Shown here: one piece after another, positions 8,542 to 16,143 of the stretch
Position numbering within the stretch: the first letter of the stretch is position 1
How the letters are laid out: the number at the start of each line of letters is the position of its first letter
Source: Luteococcus sp052116585
GTDB taxonomy: Bacteria; Actinomycetota; Actinomycetes; Propionibacteriales; Propionibacteriaceae
Assembly (NCBI RefSeq): GCF_052116585.1
Contig: NZ_JBQKKT010000008.1
Span: 62,001 to 126,000 of the forward strand
Direction of reading: 5' to 3'
Length of the DNA stretch: 64,000 bases
Notes under the pieces: model-generated
Told to the model about the DNA's origin: nothing
The model's input: the letters and a program-made list of their open reading frames with translations, nothing else
Databases searched by the model: none
Position numbers and translations under genes: made by a program

Positions 8542-9588
8542 ATGGCCAAGAAGGCCTTCATCACCGGTATCACCGGGCAGGACGGTTCCTACCTGGCCGA
8601 GCTGCTGCTGTCCAAGGGCTATGAGGTGCACGGGTTGATCCGTCGTGCGTCCACCTTCAACACGCACCGCATCGACCACATCTACGTCGATCCGCACGAC
8701 AAGACGGACACCAAGCTGACGCTGCACTACGGTGACCTCTCCGATGGCGCGCGTCTGGTGACCTTGATGGACACGATCCGTCCCGACGAGGTGTACAACC
8801 TGGCCGCGCAGTCGCACGTGCGCGTCTCGTTCGACGAGCCGGAGCACACCGCCGACACCACCGGTACCGGTACCGTTCGTCTGCTGGAGGCCGTGCGTCA
8901 GGCCGGCATCAGCCCGCGTTTCTACCAGGCCTCCACCTCGGAGCTGTTCGGCGCCACCCCGCCGCCGCAGAATGAGGAGACCCCGATGTACCCGCGTTCG
9001 CCGTACGGCGCCGCGAAGATGTACTCGTACTGGATCACCAAGAACTACCGCGAGGCCTACGACCTGCACGCCGTGAACGGCATCCTGTTCAACCACGAGT
9101 CGCCGCGCCGCGGCGAGACCTTCGTGACCCGCAAGATCACCCGTGCAGTGGCCGCGATCGCCGCTGGTCAGCAGGACAAGCTGTACATGGGCAATATCGA
9201 CTCGATTCGTGACTGGGGTTACGCCCCGGAGTACGTCGAGGGCATGTGGCGGATGCTGCAGGTGGACGAGCCTGAGGACTTCGTGCTGGCCACCGGCGTG
9301 GACTACACCGTGCGTGACTTCTTGAAGTTCGCCTTCGAGGCGGTGAACCTGGAGTGGGAGAAGTACGTCGAGTTCGACGAGCGCTACCTGCGTCCCACCG
9401 AGGTCGACGCGCTGATCGGTGACCCGAGCAAGGCCAAGGAGAAGCTGGGGTGGGAGGCCAAGGTGCACACCCCCGAGCTGGCGAAGATCATGGTGGAGTC
9501 CGACGTGAAGGCGCTGGCCGAGGGCCGGGCGCATGACGTGGACGTGCCGAAGACCGACTGGGCCGTCGACTGGTCCAAGAAGAACTGA
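8542..9588 (+). CDS. gmd: GDP-mannose 4,6-dehydratase
   Basis: A 348-residue short-chain dehydrogenase/reductase fold enzyme that converts GDP-D-mannose to GDP-4-keto-6-deoxymannose, the first step to GDP-L-fucose. Near-textbook family sequence: NADP-binding GITGQDGSYLAELLL at the N-terminus, LIRRASTFNT, NLAAQSHVRVSF, the catalytic TSELFG serine/threonine segment, YGAAK (Tyr/Lys pair), and NHESPRRGETFVTRKI. Length matches the family. It starts 3 nt after the upstream glycosyltransferase stop and ends in a hairpin before fcl. Confidence 0.97.
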   Translation: MAKKAFITGITGQDGSYLAELLLSKGYEVHGLIRRASTFNTHRIDHIYVDPHDKTDTKLTLHYGDLSDGARLVTLMDTIRPDEVYNLAAQSHVRVSFDEPEHTADTTGTGTVRLLEAVRQAGISPRFYQASTSELFGATPPPQNEETPMYPRSPYGAAKMYSYWITKNYREAYDLHAVNGILFNHESPRRGETFVTRKITRAVAAIAAGQQDKLYMGNIDSIRDWGYAPEYVEGMWRMLQVDEPEDFVLATGVDYTVRDFLKFAFEAVNLEWEKYVEFDERYLRPTEVDALIGDPSKAKEKLGWEAKVHTPELAKIMVESDVKALAEGRAHDVDVPKTDWAVDWSKKN

Positions 9589-9600
9589 TCTGACCTGATG

Positions 9601-9626
9601 ACGGCGCCGGAATTCTCCGGCGCCGT
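9601..9626 (+). terminator. Hairpin between gmd and fcl
   Basis: An 11-bp perfect stem (9601-9611 / 9616-9626) with an ATTC loop, 12 nt after the gmd stop. It is followed by CTCTGGTT, a weak T-tract, so it may attenuate rather than fully stop transcription into fcl. Confidence 0.6.
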
Positions 9627-9666
9627 CTCTGGTTCCATCGGGTACCGACATCCTCGAACCGGACTC

Positions 9667-9722
9667 TCACCGTTCGACCCAGCCATCACCGTTCTGACCC
9701 AGCCATCACCGTTCTGACCCAG
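9667..9722 (+). repeat. 20-bp tandem direct repeat upstream of fcl
   Basis: Nearly three copies of TCACCGTTCTGACCCAGCCA: 9667-9685 (one base short), 9686-9705 (full) and 9706-9722 (partial, diverging at the end). The array ends at the fcl ribosome-binding site (GGGGA, 9722-9726). Confidence 0.9.
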
Positions 9723-9733
9723 GGGATCACACC

Positions 9734-10705
9734 ATGACCGAGACCACGTACACCCCCACTCCGCTCGACCGCAGCGCAACCGTCTATGTCGCGGGTCACC
9801 GTGGCCTGGTGGGTGGCGCCATCCTGCGCAAGCTGCAGGCCGAGGGCTTCACCGACATCGTCACGCGCCCCCATGCCGAGCTGGACCTGACCGATCGTCA
9901 GGCCGTGCTGGACTTCTTTGCCGAGACCAAGCCGGTCTACGTCTTCCTGGCGGCGGCGAAGGTGGGCGGCATCCTGGCGAACAACACCTACCCGTATGAC
10001 TTCATCAGCCAGAACCTGCAGATCCAGGTCAACGTGATGGACGCTGCACTGGAACAGGGCGTCGACCGGCTCTTCTTCCTGGGCAGCTCCTGCATCTACC
10101 CCAAGCTGGCCGATCAGCCGATCACCGAAGATGCCCTGCTGACCGGCTACCTGGAGGAGACCAATGACGCGTACGCGATCGCCAAGATCGCGGGCATCCT
10201 GCAGGTGCAGGCCGCGCGTCGTCAGCACGGCGTGCACTGGATCAGCGCCATGCCGACCAACCTCTACGGCCCGGGCGACAACTTCTCGCCGAAGGGTTCG
10301 CACGTGCTTCCAGCTCTCATCCGTCGCTATGACGAGGCGGTGCAGAACGGCACGGAGGTCGTCACAAACTGGGGCACCGGTAGCCCGCGTCGTGAATTCC
10401 TGCACGTGGACGACATGGCCTCGGCCTGTCTGCACCTGATGGAGCACTACGACGGACCGCAGCAGGTGAACGTTGGTACGGGCACCGACTGCACCATCAA
10501 GGAGGTGGCCGAGACGATCGCCGAGATCGTGGGCTACACCGGCACGGTCGAGTGGGACACCAGCAAGCCCGACGGCACCCCGCAGAAGCTGCTGGACGTC
10601 AGCAAGCTGAAGGGCGAGGGGTGGGAGCCGCAGTACGACCTGCGCTCCGGCCTGGAGCACACCATCCAGTGGTTCCACGAGAACAAGGACGACATTCGGG
10701 AGTGA
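9734..10705 (+). CDS. fcl: GDP-L-fucose synthase
   Basis: A 323-residue bifunctional epimerase/reductase that turns GDP-4-keto-6-deoxymannose into GDP-L-fucose, using the gmd product. Recognisable features are the Rossmann VAGHRGLVGGAI, the catalytic serine in FFLGSSCIYPKLADQPI, the YAIAK Tyr-x3-Lys pair, and the substrate-binding MPTNLYGPGDNFSPKGSHV segment. Length and order match the family (also called WcaG). An N-terminal extension of about 12 residues precedes the fold. It follows gmd after a hairpin and a small tandem repeat, so its expression may be set separately. Confidence 0.96.
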   Translation: MTETTYTPTPLDRSATVYVAGHRGLVGGAILRKLQAEGFTDIVTRPHAELDLTDRQAVLDFFAETKPVYVFLAAAKVGGILANNTYPYDFISQNLQIQVNVMDAALEQGVDRLFFLGSSCIYPKLADQPITEDALLTGYLEETNDAYAIAKIAGILQVQAARRQHGVHWISAMPTNLYGPGDNFSPKGSHVLPALIRRYDEAVQNGTEVVTNWGTGSPRREFLHVDDMASACLHLMEHYDGPQQVNVGTGTDCTIKEVAETIAEIVGYTGTVEWDTSKPDGTPQKLLDVSKLKGEGWEPQYDLRSGLEHTIQWFHENKDDIRE

Positions 10706-10751
10706 TTCAGGGCTCGGCCGGGCTCGAAGGGAGCTCCGGCCGATCCCCTGG

Positions 10752-10785
10752 GTGTGGGGGGGGGGGGCCCCCCCCCCCCCCACAC
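10752..10785 (+). repeat. G12C14 homopolymer palindrome, terminator-like
   Basis: Between GTGT and ACAC, 12 G (10756-10767) are followed directly by 14 C (10768-10781), giving a perfect GTGT-G/C-ACAC hairpin followed by TTTAT. It lies 46 nt after the fcl stop and about 180 nt before the glycoside hydrolase start. It can act as a rho-independent terminator. Such a long uninterrupted G/C run is prone to slippage and to sequencing error, so exact counts should be treated with care. The rest of 10706-10963 shows no gene. Confidence 0.8.
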
Positions 10786-10963
10786 TTTATGTACCGTCCA
10801 GTTTAAGAATCCCTGAAGGCTTTGCCATCGGGGGCGCTGTCGTGACTCTTCTTGAGCAGCTGGCCCGTAGCGTTGGGGACTGCTTCGGAAGCGGGGGGAT
10901 GACGAATGCACATCGGCGGCGGGGGGCCGAACACCCCCTGATCCCCACCCCCGGAGTCACCAG

Positions 10964-12055
10964 ATGTTCCCCCGCAAGCGCCTCATTGGCCTCTTCCTGT
11001 TCCTTCTCCCTCTGGTCCAGATGATCCTTCCTGCCATGGATGCCGATGCAGCCACCCGTCGTCCTCCCAAGTCCCGCGTGGTCACGCAGGGCAAGGACAT
11101 TGGCGTGTGCATCACTGGCACAGACCTGTTGTGGTCCAGCCGTCAGGACCGAATTGCCCAGATGGACCTGCTGGCGGCCTCGGGTGCCCGCTGGCTGCGC
11201 GTCGACATTGCCGCGTCCCACTTCACCTGGGACAACCCGACCCAGTACCACTGGGCCCACTTGGACCATGTGATGGCTCTGGCCGAGGCCCGCAACATCC
11301 AGGTCCTGGGAATCCTGCACCAGGTTCCCGTCTACGCGCGCCCGGCGGGTACGCCCGCCAACCACGGCCCTGCCACCAGCGCCGAACGCGCCGCCTTTGC
11401 GCGCTTTGGCAAGACGGTGGCCCAGCGCTACCAAGGGCGCATTGCCGCCTATGAGATCTGGAACGAGTCCAATCTCCAGACCTTCTGGAGCCCACGTCCC
11501 AATGTGTCCCACTACTCGCAGATGTTGACCGCGACGAGCGCTGCGATCCGCCAGGCCGATCCGCGCGCGACCATCGTCACGGGCGGTACCGGAGGAGCGG
11601 GTGCTGCCCACGACATCCCCGCGCAGACCTGGCTGAAGGGGATGTACCAGAACACCAGTAGGTCCGCCTTCGACGCCGTCGGTTTCCACGCATACCCGAA
11701 CATGCGCGACGGCAGCGCCGGCGAGCTGGCGATCTTCCAGCAGTACCGTGCGGTGCTCGACGCGCATGGCGATGCCATCAAGCCGCTGTGGTTGACGGAG
11801 ACGGGCGGAGCGACCGGAAGTGGTGCCCTGACCACCAAGCAGCAGTCGGATGCGGTGAAGCTCGCCCACACCAACTGGTTGAAGGTCAAGGGACGCGGCC
11901 CGATCTTCTACTACATGCTGCGTGACCGCCCTGATGGTGCGGAGAACACGTTCGGTCTGGTCACGGCCGCAGGGAAGGCGAAGCCGGCCTACCGCAGCCT
12001 CCAAGGGATCAGTACCAATCCCGTCGCCCGCAAGCAGGCCGCCATCAGGCGCTGA
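10964..12055 (+). CDS. Secreted GH39/PslG-like glycoside hydrolase
   Basis: A 363-residue protein with a Sec signal peptide (RKR, hydrophobic LIGLFLFLLPLVQMILP, likely cleavage after ADA near residue 29) and a TIM-barrel hydrolase of clan A. The general acid/base is the Glu in YEIWNESN (near residue 168) and the nucleophile the Glu in LWLTETGG (near residue 275), the order and spacing expected of GH39/GH5-type retaining enzymes. Hydrolases such as PslG in exopolysaccharide loci cut the self-made polymer, affecting chain length, release or biofilm structure; that role is inferred from location. It is followed by a strong terminator. Confidence 0.78.
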   Translation: MFPRKRLIGLFLFLLPLVQMILPAMDADAATRRPPKSRVVTQGKDIGVCITGTDLLWSSRQDRIAQMDLLAASGARWLRVDIAASHFTWDNPTQYHWAHLDHVMALAEARNIQVLGILHQVPVYARPAGTPANHGPATSAERAAFARFGKTVAQRYQGRIAAYEIWNESNLQTFWSPRPNVSHYSQMLTATSAAIRQADPRATIVTGGTGGAGAAHDIPAQTWLKGMYQNTSRSAFDAVGFHAYPNMRDGSAGELAIFQQYRAVLDAHGDAIKPLWLTETGGATGSGALTTKQQSDAVKLAHTNWLKVKGRGPIFYYMLRDRPDGAENTFGLVTAAGKAKPAYRSLQGISTNPVARKQAAIRR

Positions 12056-12072
12056 GCCTGTCACAGGACGGC

Positions 12073-12105
12073 GATGGCCGCAGCCCCCTGGGGGCTGCGG
12101 CCATC
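12073..12105. terminator. Perfect hairpin between convergent genes
   Basis: A 16-bp perfect stem (12073-12088 / 12090-12105) followed by ATTCTTGT on the plus strand. It separates the hydrolase from the convergent ligase/polymerase gene. A run of five GGCTG pentamers (12114-12138) lies just beyond it. Confidence 0.8.
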
Positions 12106-12144
12106 ATTCTTGTGGGCTGGGCTGGGCTGGGCTGGGCTGACGGG

Positions 12145-13488
12145 TCAGCGGGTGAGTGTCTGGCTGGTCGTTGTGGTCGTGCGTGCCAGCCGCAGCGACG
12201 CCCCCGCCAGGCCGAGCACCATCATGGTCATCCCTGCGGACTGCGGGAAGCTGAAGGCGTCGAAGAAGAGCAGCGAGACCGCACCGGCCACCACGGCGGC
12301 CATCAGCGATCGGGCCATCAGCTGGTCCCGCGTCTGGGTGAAGGTCCGCTGGGCCTGGCCAGCGCTGCGCACCGCACTCCAGATCAGCGCGAGCAGCGCA
12401 GTGGTGCCGACGATGCCGGTGCCGATCACGAACTGCAGGTAGGCATTGTCCAGGATCCAGTACTGCGGCAGGAAGGTGTTGTAGCCACGGCCCAGCAGCC
12501 AGTGGCGCTGGATGTACTCCCAGGCAACTCCGTAGCTCTCCGTGCGGGAGGCCACGCTCGAGTCCTCGCCGGCCCCCAGGAACATGCCCTTCAGGGTGCC
12601 CAGCAGGCCCGGGACCGCCAGGCCCGCCCCGACCAGCAGGAAGGGGGCGGCGATCATGGTCTGGATCTGGGCGCGGCGCGACCAGGCCGGCACGAGGATG
12701 GCCATGGCGATACCGGCGCACAGGATGGCCGTGCGGGACAGTGCCACCAGCGAGGCGAAGGCCAGGATGACCACCGGCACCCAGACCAGGACCTTGTGCT
12801 TGGTGGCCGTCTGCGCATTGGTGAAGGCGATCGGCAGCAGCATGGCCATCACTGCACCGAACTCGATGGCATTGGTGGCCGTCGCATTGGGGCGGAAGAA
12901 GCCGTTGCGCTGGCCGATGCCCAGCAGGTCTGGCGGGGTGAGGCCGGGCAGCGACATGCGGTCGATCCACACGTCGCCGGTGAAGAACTGGACGATGGCC
13001 AGGATGGCGATCAGCATGCCGGCGATGACCATCCGGCGCAGGAGGGTGCGACACCGTTCGACGCTGTTGATGCCGTCGTTGAGGATGAGCATGACGCCGA
13101 TCAGGCCGATCATCCGGAACATCGACGAGTCCGCGTTGGTCACCTCCGAGCTGGGGATGAAGGTGGTCATCGCATGTCCGTAGACCAAGAACATGACCAG
13201 GGCGAAGGCGATGCCGGCCGCACGCACCGGTGAGCGGCCGCCCTGGATGTGCTCCGAGCGGTGCAGGTGGAACCACGCGTACCACAGGAGCGAAACCAGG
13301 CTCAGGATCGTCGCCGGGTGGCCGAGCGTTCCCAGCGACTCCACGATCATCGTCGAGGGGATCGCGAAGAGGAAGACGAGATATCCGGTGAAGACGGCCG
13401 TGACGTCGAGTCCGGCGCGGCTGCCCCAGCCGGAGGCCTTGCGCTCCGGCGACGCGAGGCGCTCCTGGGGCTCGACGGCGGTGCTCAC
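12145..13488 (-). CDS. O-antigen ligase / Wzy-type membrane protein
   Basis: A 447-residue membrane protein with about 11 helices and one large extracytoplasmic loop (near residues 290-345) before the last helices. The loop ends in a WEYIQRHWLLGRGYNTF motif: H/R-rich, G-R/K-G-x-N, typical of the Wzy_C/WaaL domain. The family either ligates or polymerises lipid-linked glycans. Since a second polymerase-like gene lies at the left edge, one of the two may be the polymerase and the other a ligase; sequence alone does not decide. GTG start overlaps the stop of the Wzz-like gene by 4 nt, so the two are translationally coupled. Confidence 0.78.
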   Translation of the reverse strand: MSTAVEPQERLASPERKASGWGSRAGLDVTAVFTGYLVFLFAIPSTMIVESLGTLGHPATILSLVSLLWYAWFHLHRSEHIQGGRSPVRAAGIAFALVMFLVYGHAMTTFIPSSEVTNADSSMFRMIGLIGVMLILNDGINSVERCRTLLRRMVIAGMLIAILAIVQFFTGDVWIDRMSLPGLTPPDLLGIGQRNGFFRPNATATNAIEFGAVMAMLLPIAFTNAQTATKHKVLVWVPVVILAFASLVALSRTAILCAGIAMAILVPAWSRRAQIQTMIAAPFLLVGAGLAVPGLLGTLKGMFLGAGEDSSVASRTESYGVAWEYIQRHWLLGRGYNTFLPQYWILDNAYLQFVIGTGIVGTTALLALIWSAVRSAGQAQRTFTQTRDQLMARSLMAAVVAGAVSLLFFDAFSFPQSAGMTMMVLGLAGASLRLARTTTTTSQTLTR

Positions 13489-14222
13489 GCCTTGGCGTCC
13501 TTGGCGTCGGGGGTTTCGGACAGCGTGGTCTTCCCGGCGTCAGCGGCCACGGCTCCCTGCCTGGCGCCCGTGGTCACCGCAGCACTCTCGTCCTTGCGCT
13601 GGCGACGGGTGCGTGCCTGGTCCAGCAGCGCGATGGCAGCCAGACCGAGCGCCAGGGTCCCACCGAAACCAGCGATGGCCATGACGATCTGGTTCTTGTT
13701 GTCGGGCGTCGCCTCACTGTCCGAGGTCACCGTGATCGAGTTGATCCGCTGCAGGGGCTTGATGTCGATGTCGTCCTGCATCTTGGCGAGGATGGCCGGA
13801 ACCATCTCGTTGACGGCCTTGGTGCCCTTGAGCGCGGCCTCCTCGGTCGCGGCGTCGGAGGTGACCAGGATCAGCGGCGAGCCGGAGGTGATGTCACCCT
13901 TCACGGTGAGATCGGCGCCGGGTGCCTTCGTGTCCAGCTCCTTGGCCGCGTCGGCGCCGTCGAGGTTGCGGATCAGGACGTCGCGCGCATCCGTCAGCGA
14001 CGAGAGGTACAGCAGCGGGTTGTCCGGCGCGTAGTTGGTCTTGTCGCGCTGGGCGTCCAGCAACACGGCCTTGGGGGGCAGCAGTAGGACGGTGCTCTCT
14101 GCGGTGTAGCTGGGGCCGGTGGACTTGTAGAGCCCGAAGCCCGCCCCGATCGCCAGCAGGAGTGTGGCAAGGCTCAGGTACCACCAACGAGCCAGAGTGG
14201 ATGTGAAGTCGCGCAGGTCCAC
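13485..14222 (-). CDS. Wzz-like chain-length/polysaccharide co-polymerase protein
   Basis: A 245-residue protein with two membrane helices (WWYLSLATLLLAIGAGFGLY near residues 12-30 and IVMAIAGFGGTLALGLAAIAL near residues 180-200) enclosing an extracytoplasmic domain, the Wzz topology. GTG start at 14222 chosen for the GGAAAGG site 7 nt upstream; longer in-frame starts lack coding character. After the second helix comes a basic, then low-complexity cytosolic tail with no Walker motif, so it is not a fused BY-kinase. It is coupled to the ligase/polymerase gene, consistent with a control role in chain length. Confidence 0.75.
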   Translation of the reverse strand: MDLRDFTSTLARWWYLSLATLLLAIGAGFGLYKSTGPSYTAESTVLLLPPKAVLLDAQRDKTNYAPDNPLLYLSSLTDARDVLIRNLDGADAAKELDTKAPGADLTVKGDITSGSPLILVTSDAATEEAALKGTKAVNEMVPAILAKMQDDIDIKPLQRINSITVTSDSEATPDNKNQIVMAIAGFGGTLALGLAAIALLDQARTRRQRKDESAAVTTGARQGAVAADAGKTTLSETPDAKDAKA

Positions 14223-14290
14223 GTGCGTGCCTTTCCGATGTGTTCTTCCCCGAGCTCCAATCATCGCAGGGGGGTGGGGGCATGCCATAA

Positions 14291-14351
14291 TTGGGTCAAA
14301 GCGCTCTCTCAGGGAACGGTGAATAGCCTTGGACTCGGGTACTTGACCCAA
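14291..14351. promoter_or_regulatory. Inverted repeat in the divergent Wzz promoter region
   Basis: TTGGGTCAA (14291-14299) and its exact reverse complement TTGACCCAA (14343-14351) sit 43 nt apart between the two divergent Wzz-like genes. An AAAGCGCT core that resembles LacI-family half sites overlaps the left arm. The layout suggests an operator pair controlling both directions; the regulator is unknown. Confidence 0.5.
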
Positions 14352-14372
14352 AGCTGATGGACTGGGGACCAG

Positions 14373-15020
14373 ATGACTTCTGTGGAATTTCTGAAGCTGT
14401 GCGGCCGGCGCTGGTATGTGCTGTTGCTGGGCCTTCTGGCCACGTTCGGTCTGACTGCGCTCGCCGCCGGTCCCACCACGGTCTACGCCACCCAGGCGAC
14501 CGTCAACATCCTCGATCCGGATGGCGGGAAGACCAGAATTGTTGGCTTCCATTCTCCTGATTCCATCGCCGTTGCCAACATTCTTGCCGCCAGGGTGAAT
14601 GGGGGAGTCAAGACCCCACTCGCGGCCAATCCGGATGTTTCTCTCCAGGCCATTGGAATTCTTGAGGGAACCCATGCCCAAGTGCGAAATGAGGGCAGTC
14701 AGTGGATGAGCCGGATCGACGAGCCGGTGATCGACATCAAGTCGGTCGGTTCGGACCCCGAGCAGGTCGCGAAGGAGCTGGACGTCCAGATCGCGGAGGT
14801 GCACTCCGAGCTGGCCACGTTCGAATCGGAGCTGAAGGTTCCCAAGGGGCAGAACATGGAACTGACCCTGACGCCGGAGGAACCTGCGGTGGTCAAGGTC
14901 AGTACTCACAAGCCGCGTGCCATCCTGGGCTACGGACTGTTCGGCGTGGGCCTCACGCTGCTCAGCGTCGTGCTCGTTGACCGCGCCCTGCGCAGCCGCC
15001 GATCCGCCGCCAGCCACTGA
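14373..15020 (+). CDS. Small Wzz-like membrane protein
   Basis: A 215-residue protein with one helix at each end (WYVLLLGLLATFGLTALAAG near residues 14-33 and AILGYGLFGVGLTLLSVVLV near residues 182-201) and a ~150-residue extracytoplasmic region between, starting with YATQATVNIL as in Wzz/capsular chain-length proteins. The Pro-rich Wzz motif before the second helix is reduced to HKPRAIL. It is divergent from the other Wzz-like gene and only weakly like it. It may be a partner subunit or serve a distinct polymer. Start is the ATG in GGACCAGATG; ribosome-binding site is weak. Confidence 0.65.
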   Translation: MTSVEFLKLCGRRWYVLLLGLLATFGLTALAAGPTTVYATQATVNILDPDGGKTRIVGFHSPDSIAVANILAARVNGGVKTPLAANPDVSLQAIGILEGTHAQVRNEGSQWMSRIDEPVIDIKSVGSDPEQVAKELDVQIAEVHSELATFESELKVPKGQNMELTLTPEEPAVVKVSTHKPRAILGYGLFGVGLTLLSVVLVDRALRSRRSAASH

Positions 15021-15117
15021 TGTGTCACCTGTCCCGTTCACCATTGCAGCGGGGCAGGGACGCCCCACGCATCGGTCACGGAACACCATCCACCCGACAC
15101 GAAACCTTGGGAGCACC

Positions 15118-16023
15118 ATGTCCACCGCCCATGTCTTCCTGACTCGGTTCAACCTCCCCACGGAAGGGGTGGAGAGCCTCATCCGCGCTCGTGAGGGATG
15201 GCTCCGCGAACGCATCGAACTCTTCGACAAGTACACCGTGCCGTCGGTTCGTTCCCAGCTGACCGATGACGTGCACTGGATCGTCTACCTGGACACCCAG
15301 AGCCCCCAGTGGCTGTTGGACCGGATGGATGTCTGGGAGCGCGAGGGGCTGCTCACTCCGATCCTGCGGGAATCGGTCTCGGGGCAGGAGAGGGCTGACG
15401 ACATCCGCCGCGTCGTCGGCCGGGACTCGGGGGCCGTGGTGACCTCGAATCTCGACAATGACGACGGTCTGTCCAATGACTTCGTGCTGCGCCTGCGCAC
15501 GGCCGATGTGGTGGCCGAGCGGCAAGCCATCTACCTCGTCAACGGCTTGATCACCAATGGCAGTCGGATCTACGCGCGCGAGGACCGGGTCAATGCCTTC
15601 TGCGCCGTGCGGGAGGATCTCTCGGACCTGGTGACCTGTTGGGTCGACTGGCACAACAGATTGAACCTGCACATGCCGGTGGTGGAGGTAGAGGGTGCTC
15701 CAGGGTGGCTCCAGGTGATCCACGGGGCGAATGTCAGCAATCGGGTCCGCGGTCGGATGGTGGAGCCGGGGCCCTTCCTGACTACCTTCCCCGGGCTCCT
15801 GGACGGCGTGCAGGCCCCGACGATGGCCGAGCGCGCCCGCGACACCCTGGTCGAGGCACCGCTTCGCAGGGCGCGGGACTCGGCCCGCTCCGGCGTGCGG
15901 GCGGGTCTGGTCCGGGCCCTGGGCAAGGAACGCTTCGACGAGGTCAAGTACCGCGGCGGGCGTCTGGCGCGTGGGACGATCTCCGGAGCGCGTCGTCTCG
16001 CGCAGCGCGTCGGCAGGGGCTGA
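15118..16023 (+). CDS. Putative rhamnosyltransferase-family glycosyltransferase
   Basis: A 301-residue cytosolic protein. The start chosen is the ATG after CTTGGGAGCACC; coding character begins there. HVFLTRFNLP at the N-terminus, YTVPSVRSQ, WIVYLDTQSP and TSNLDNDDGLS (acid-rich DxDD in the donor site, near residue 115) match the putative rhamnosyl-transferase family of GT-A-like enzymes. The last ~80 residues are Arg-rich and helical, possibly for membrane association. It closes the plus-strand unit begun by the Wzz-like gene (97 nt upstream) and ends at a perfect bidirectional hairpin. Sugar donor is a guess from the family name. Confidence 0.68.
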   Translation: MSTAHVFLTRFNLPTEGVESLIRAREGWLRERIELFDKYTVPSVRSQLTDDVHWIVYLDTQSPQWLLDRMDVWEREGLLTPILRESVSGQERADDIRRVVGRDSGAVVTSNLDNDDGLSNDFVLRLRTADVVAERQAIYLVNGLITNGSRIYAREDRVNAFCAVREDLSDLVTCWVDWHNRLNLHMPVVEVEGAPGWLQVIHGANVSNRVRGRMVEPGPFLTTFPGLLDGVQAPTMAERARDTLVEAPLRRARDSARSGVRAGLVRALGKERFDEVKYRGGRLARGTISGARRLAQRVGRG

Positions 16024-16071
16024 CCGCCTGGCCGCCCCCAGACGGTCGTCGACACGCTCGGCCGTCGAAAA

Positions 16072-16116
16072 AGCGAAGGGGTCCCTGCTCCCAACGGGAG
16101 CAGGGACCCCTTCGCT
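16072..16116. terminator. Perfect bidirectional terminator
   Basis: A 21-bp perfect stem (16072-16092 / 16096-16116) with a 3-nt AAC loop. On the minus strand the stem is followed by TTTT, so it also ends the convergent lipoprotein gene. Confidence 0.88.
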
Positions 16117-16143
16117 CATGACCTGCGACCACCGGTCCGGCGA

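Noticed and set aside
12114..12138. GGCTG pentamer run as a regulatory or phase-variable element
   Set aside because: Short, intergenic between convergent genes, downstream of both; no likely effect.
13485..15236. A 583-codon version of the minus-strand Wzz-like gene
   Set aside because: The upstream half runs through the divergent promoter region and the other Wzz gene; the GTG at 14222 has a proper ribosome-binding site.
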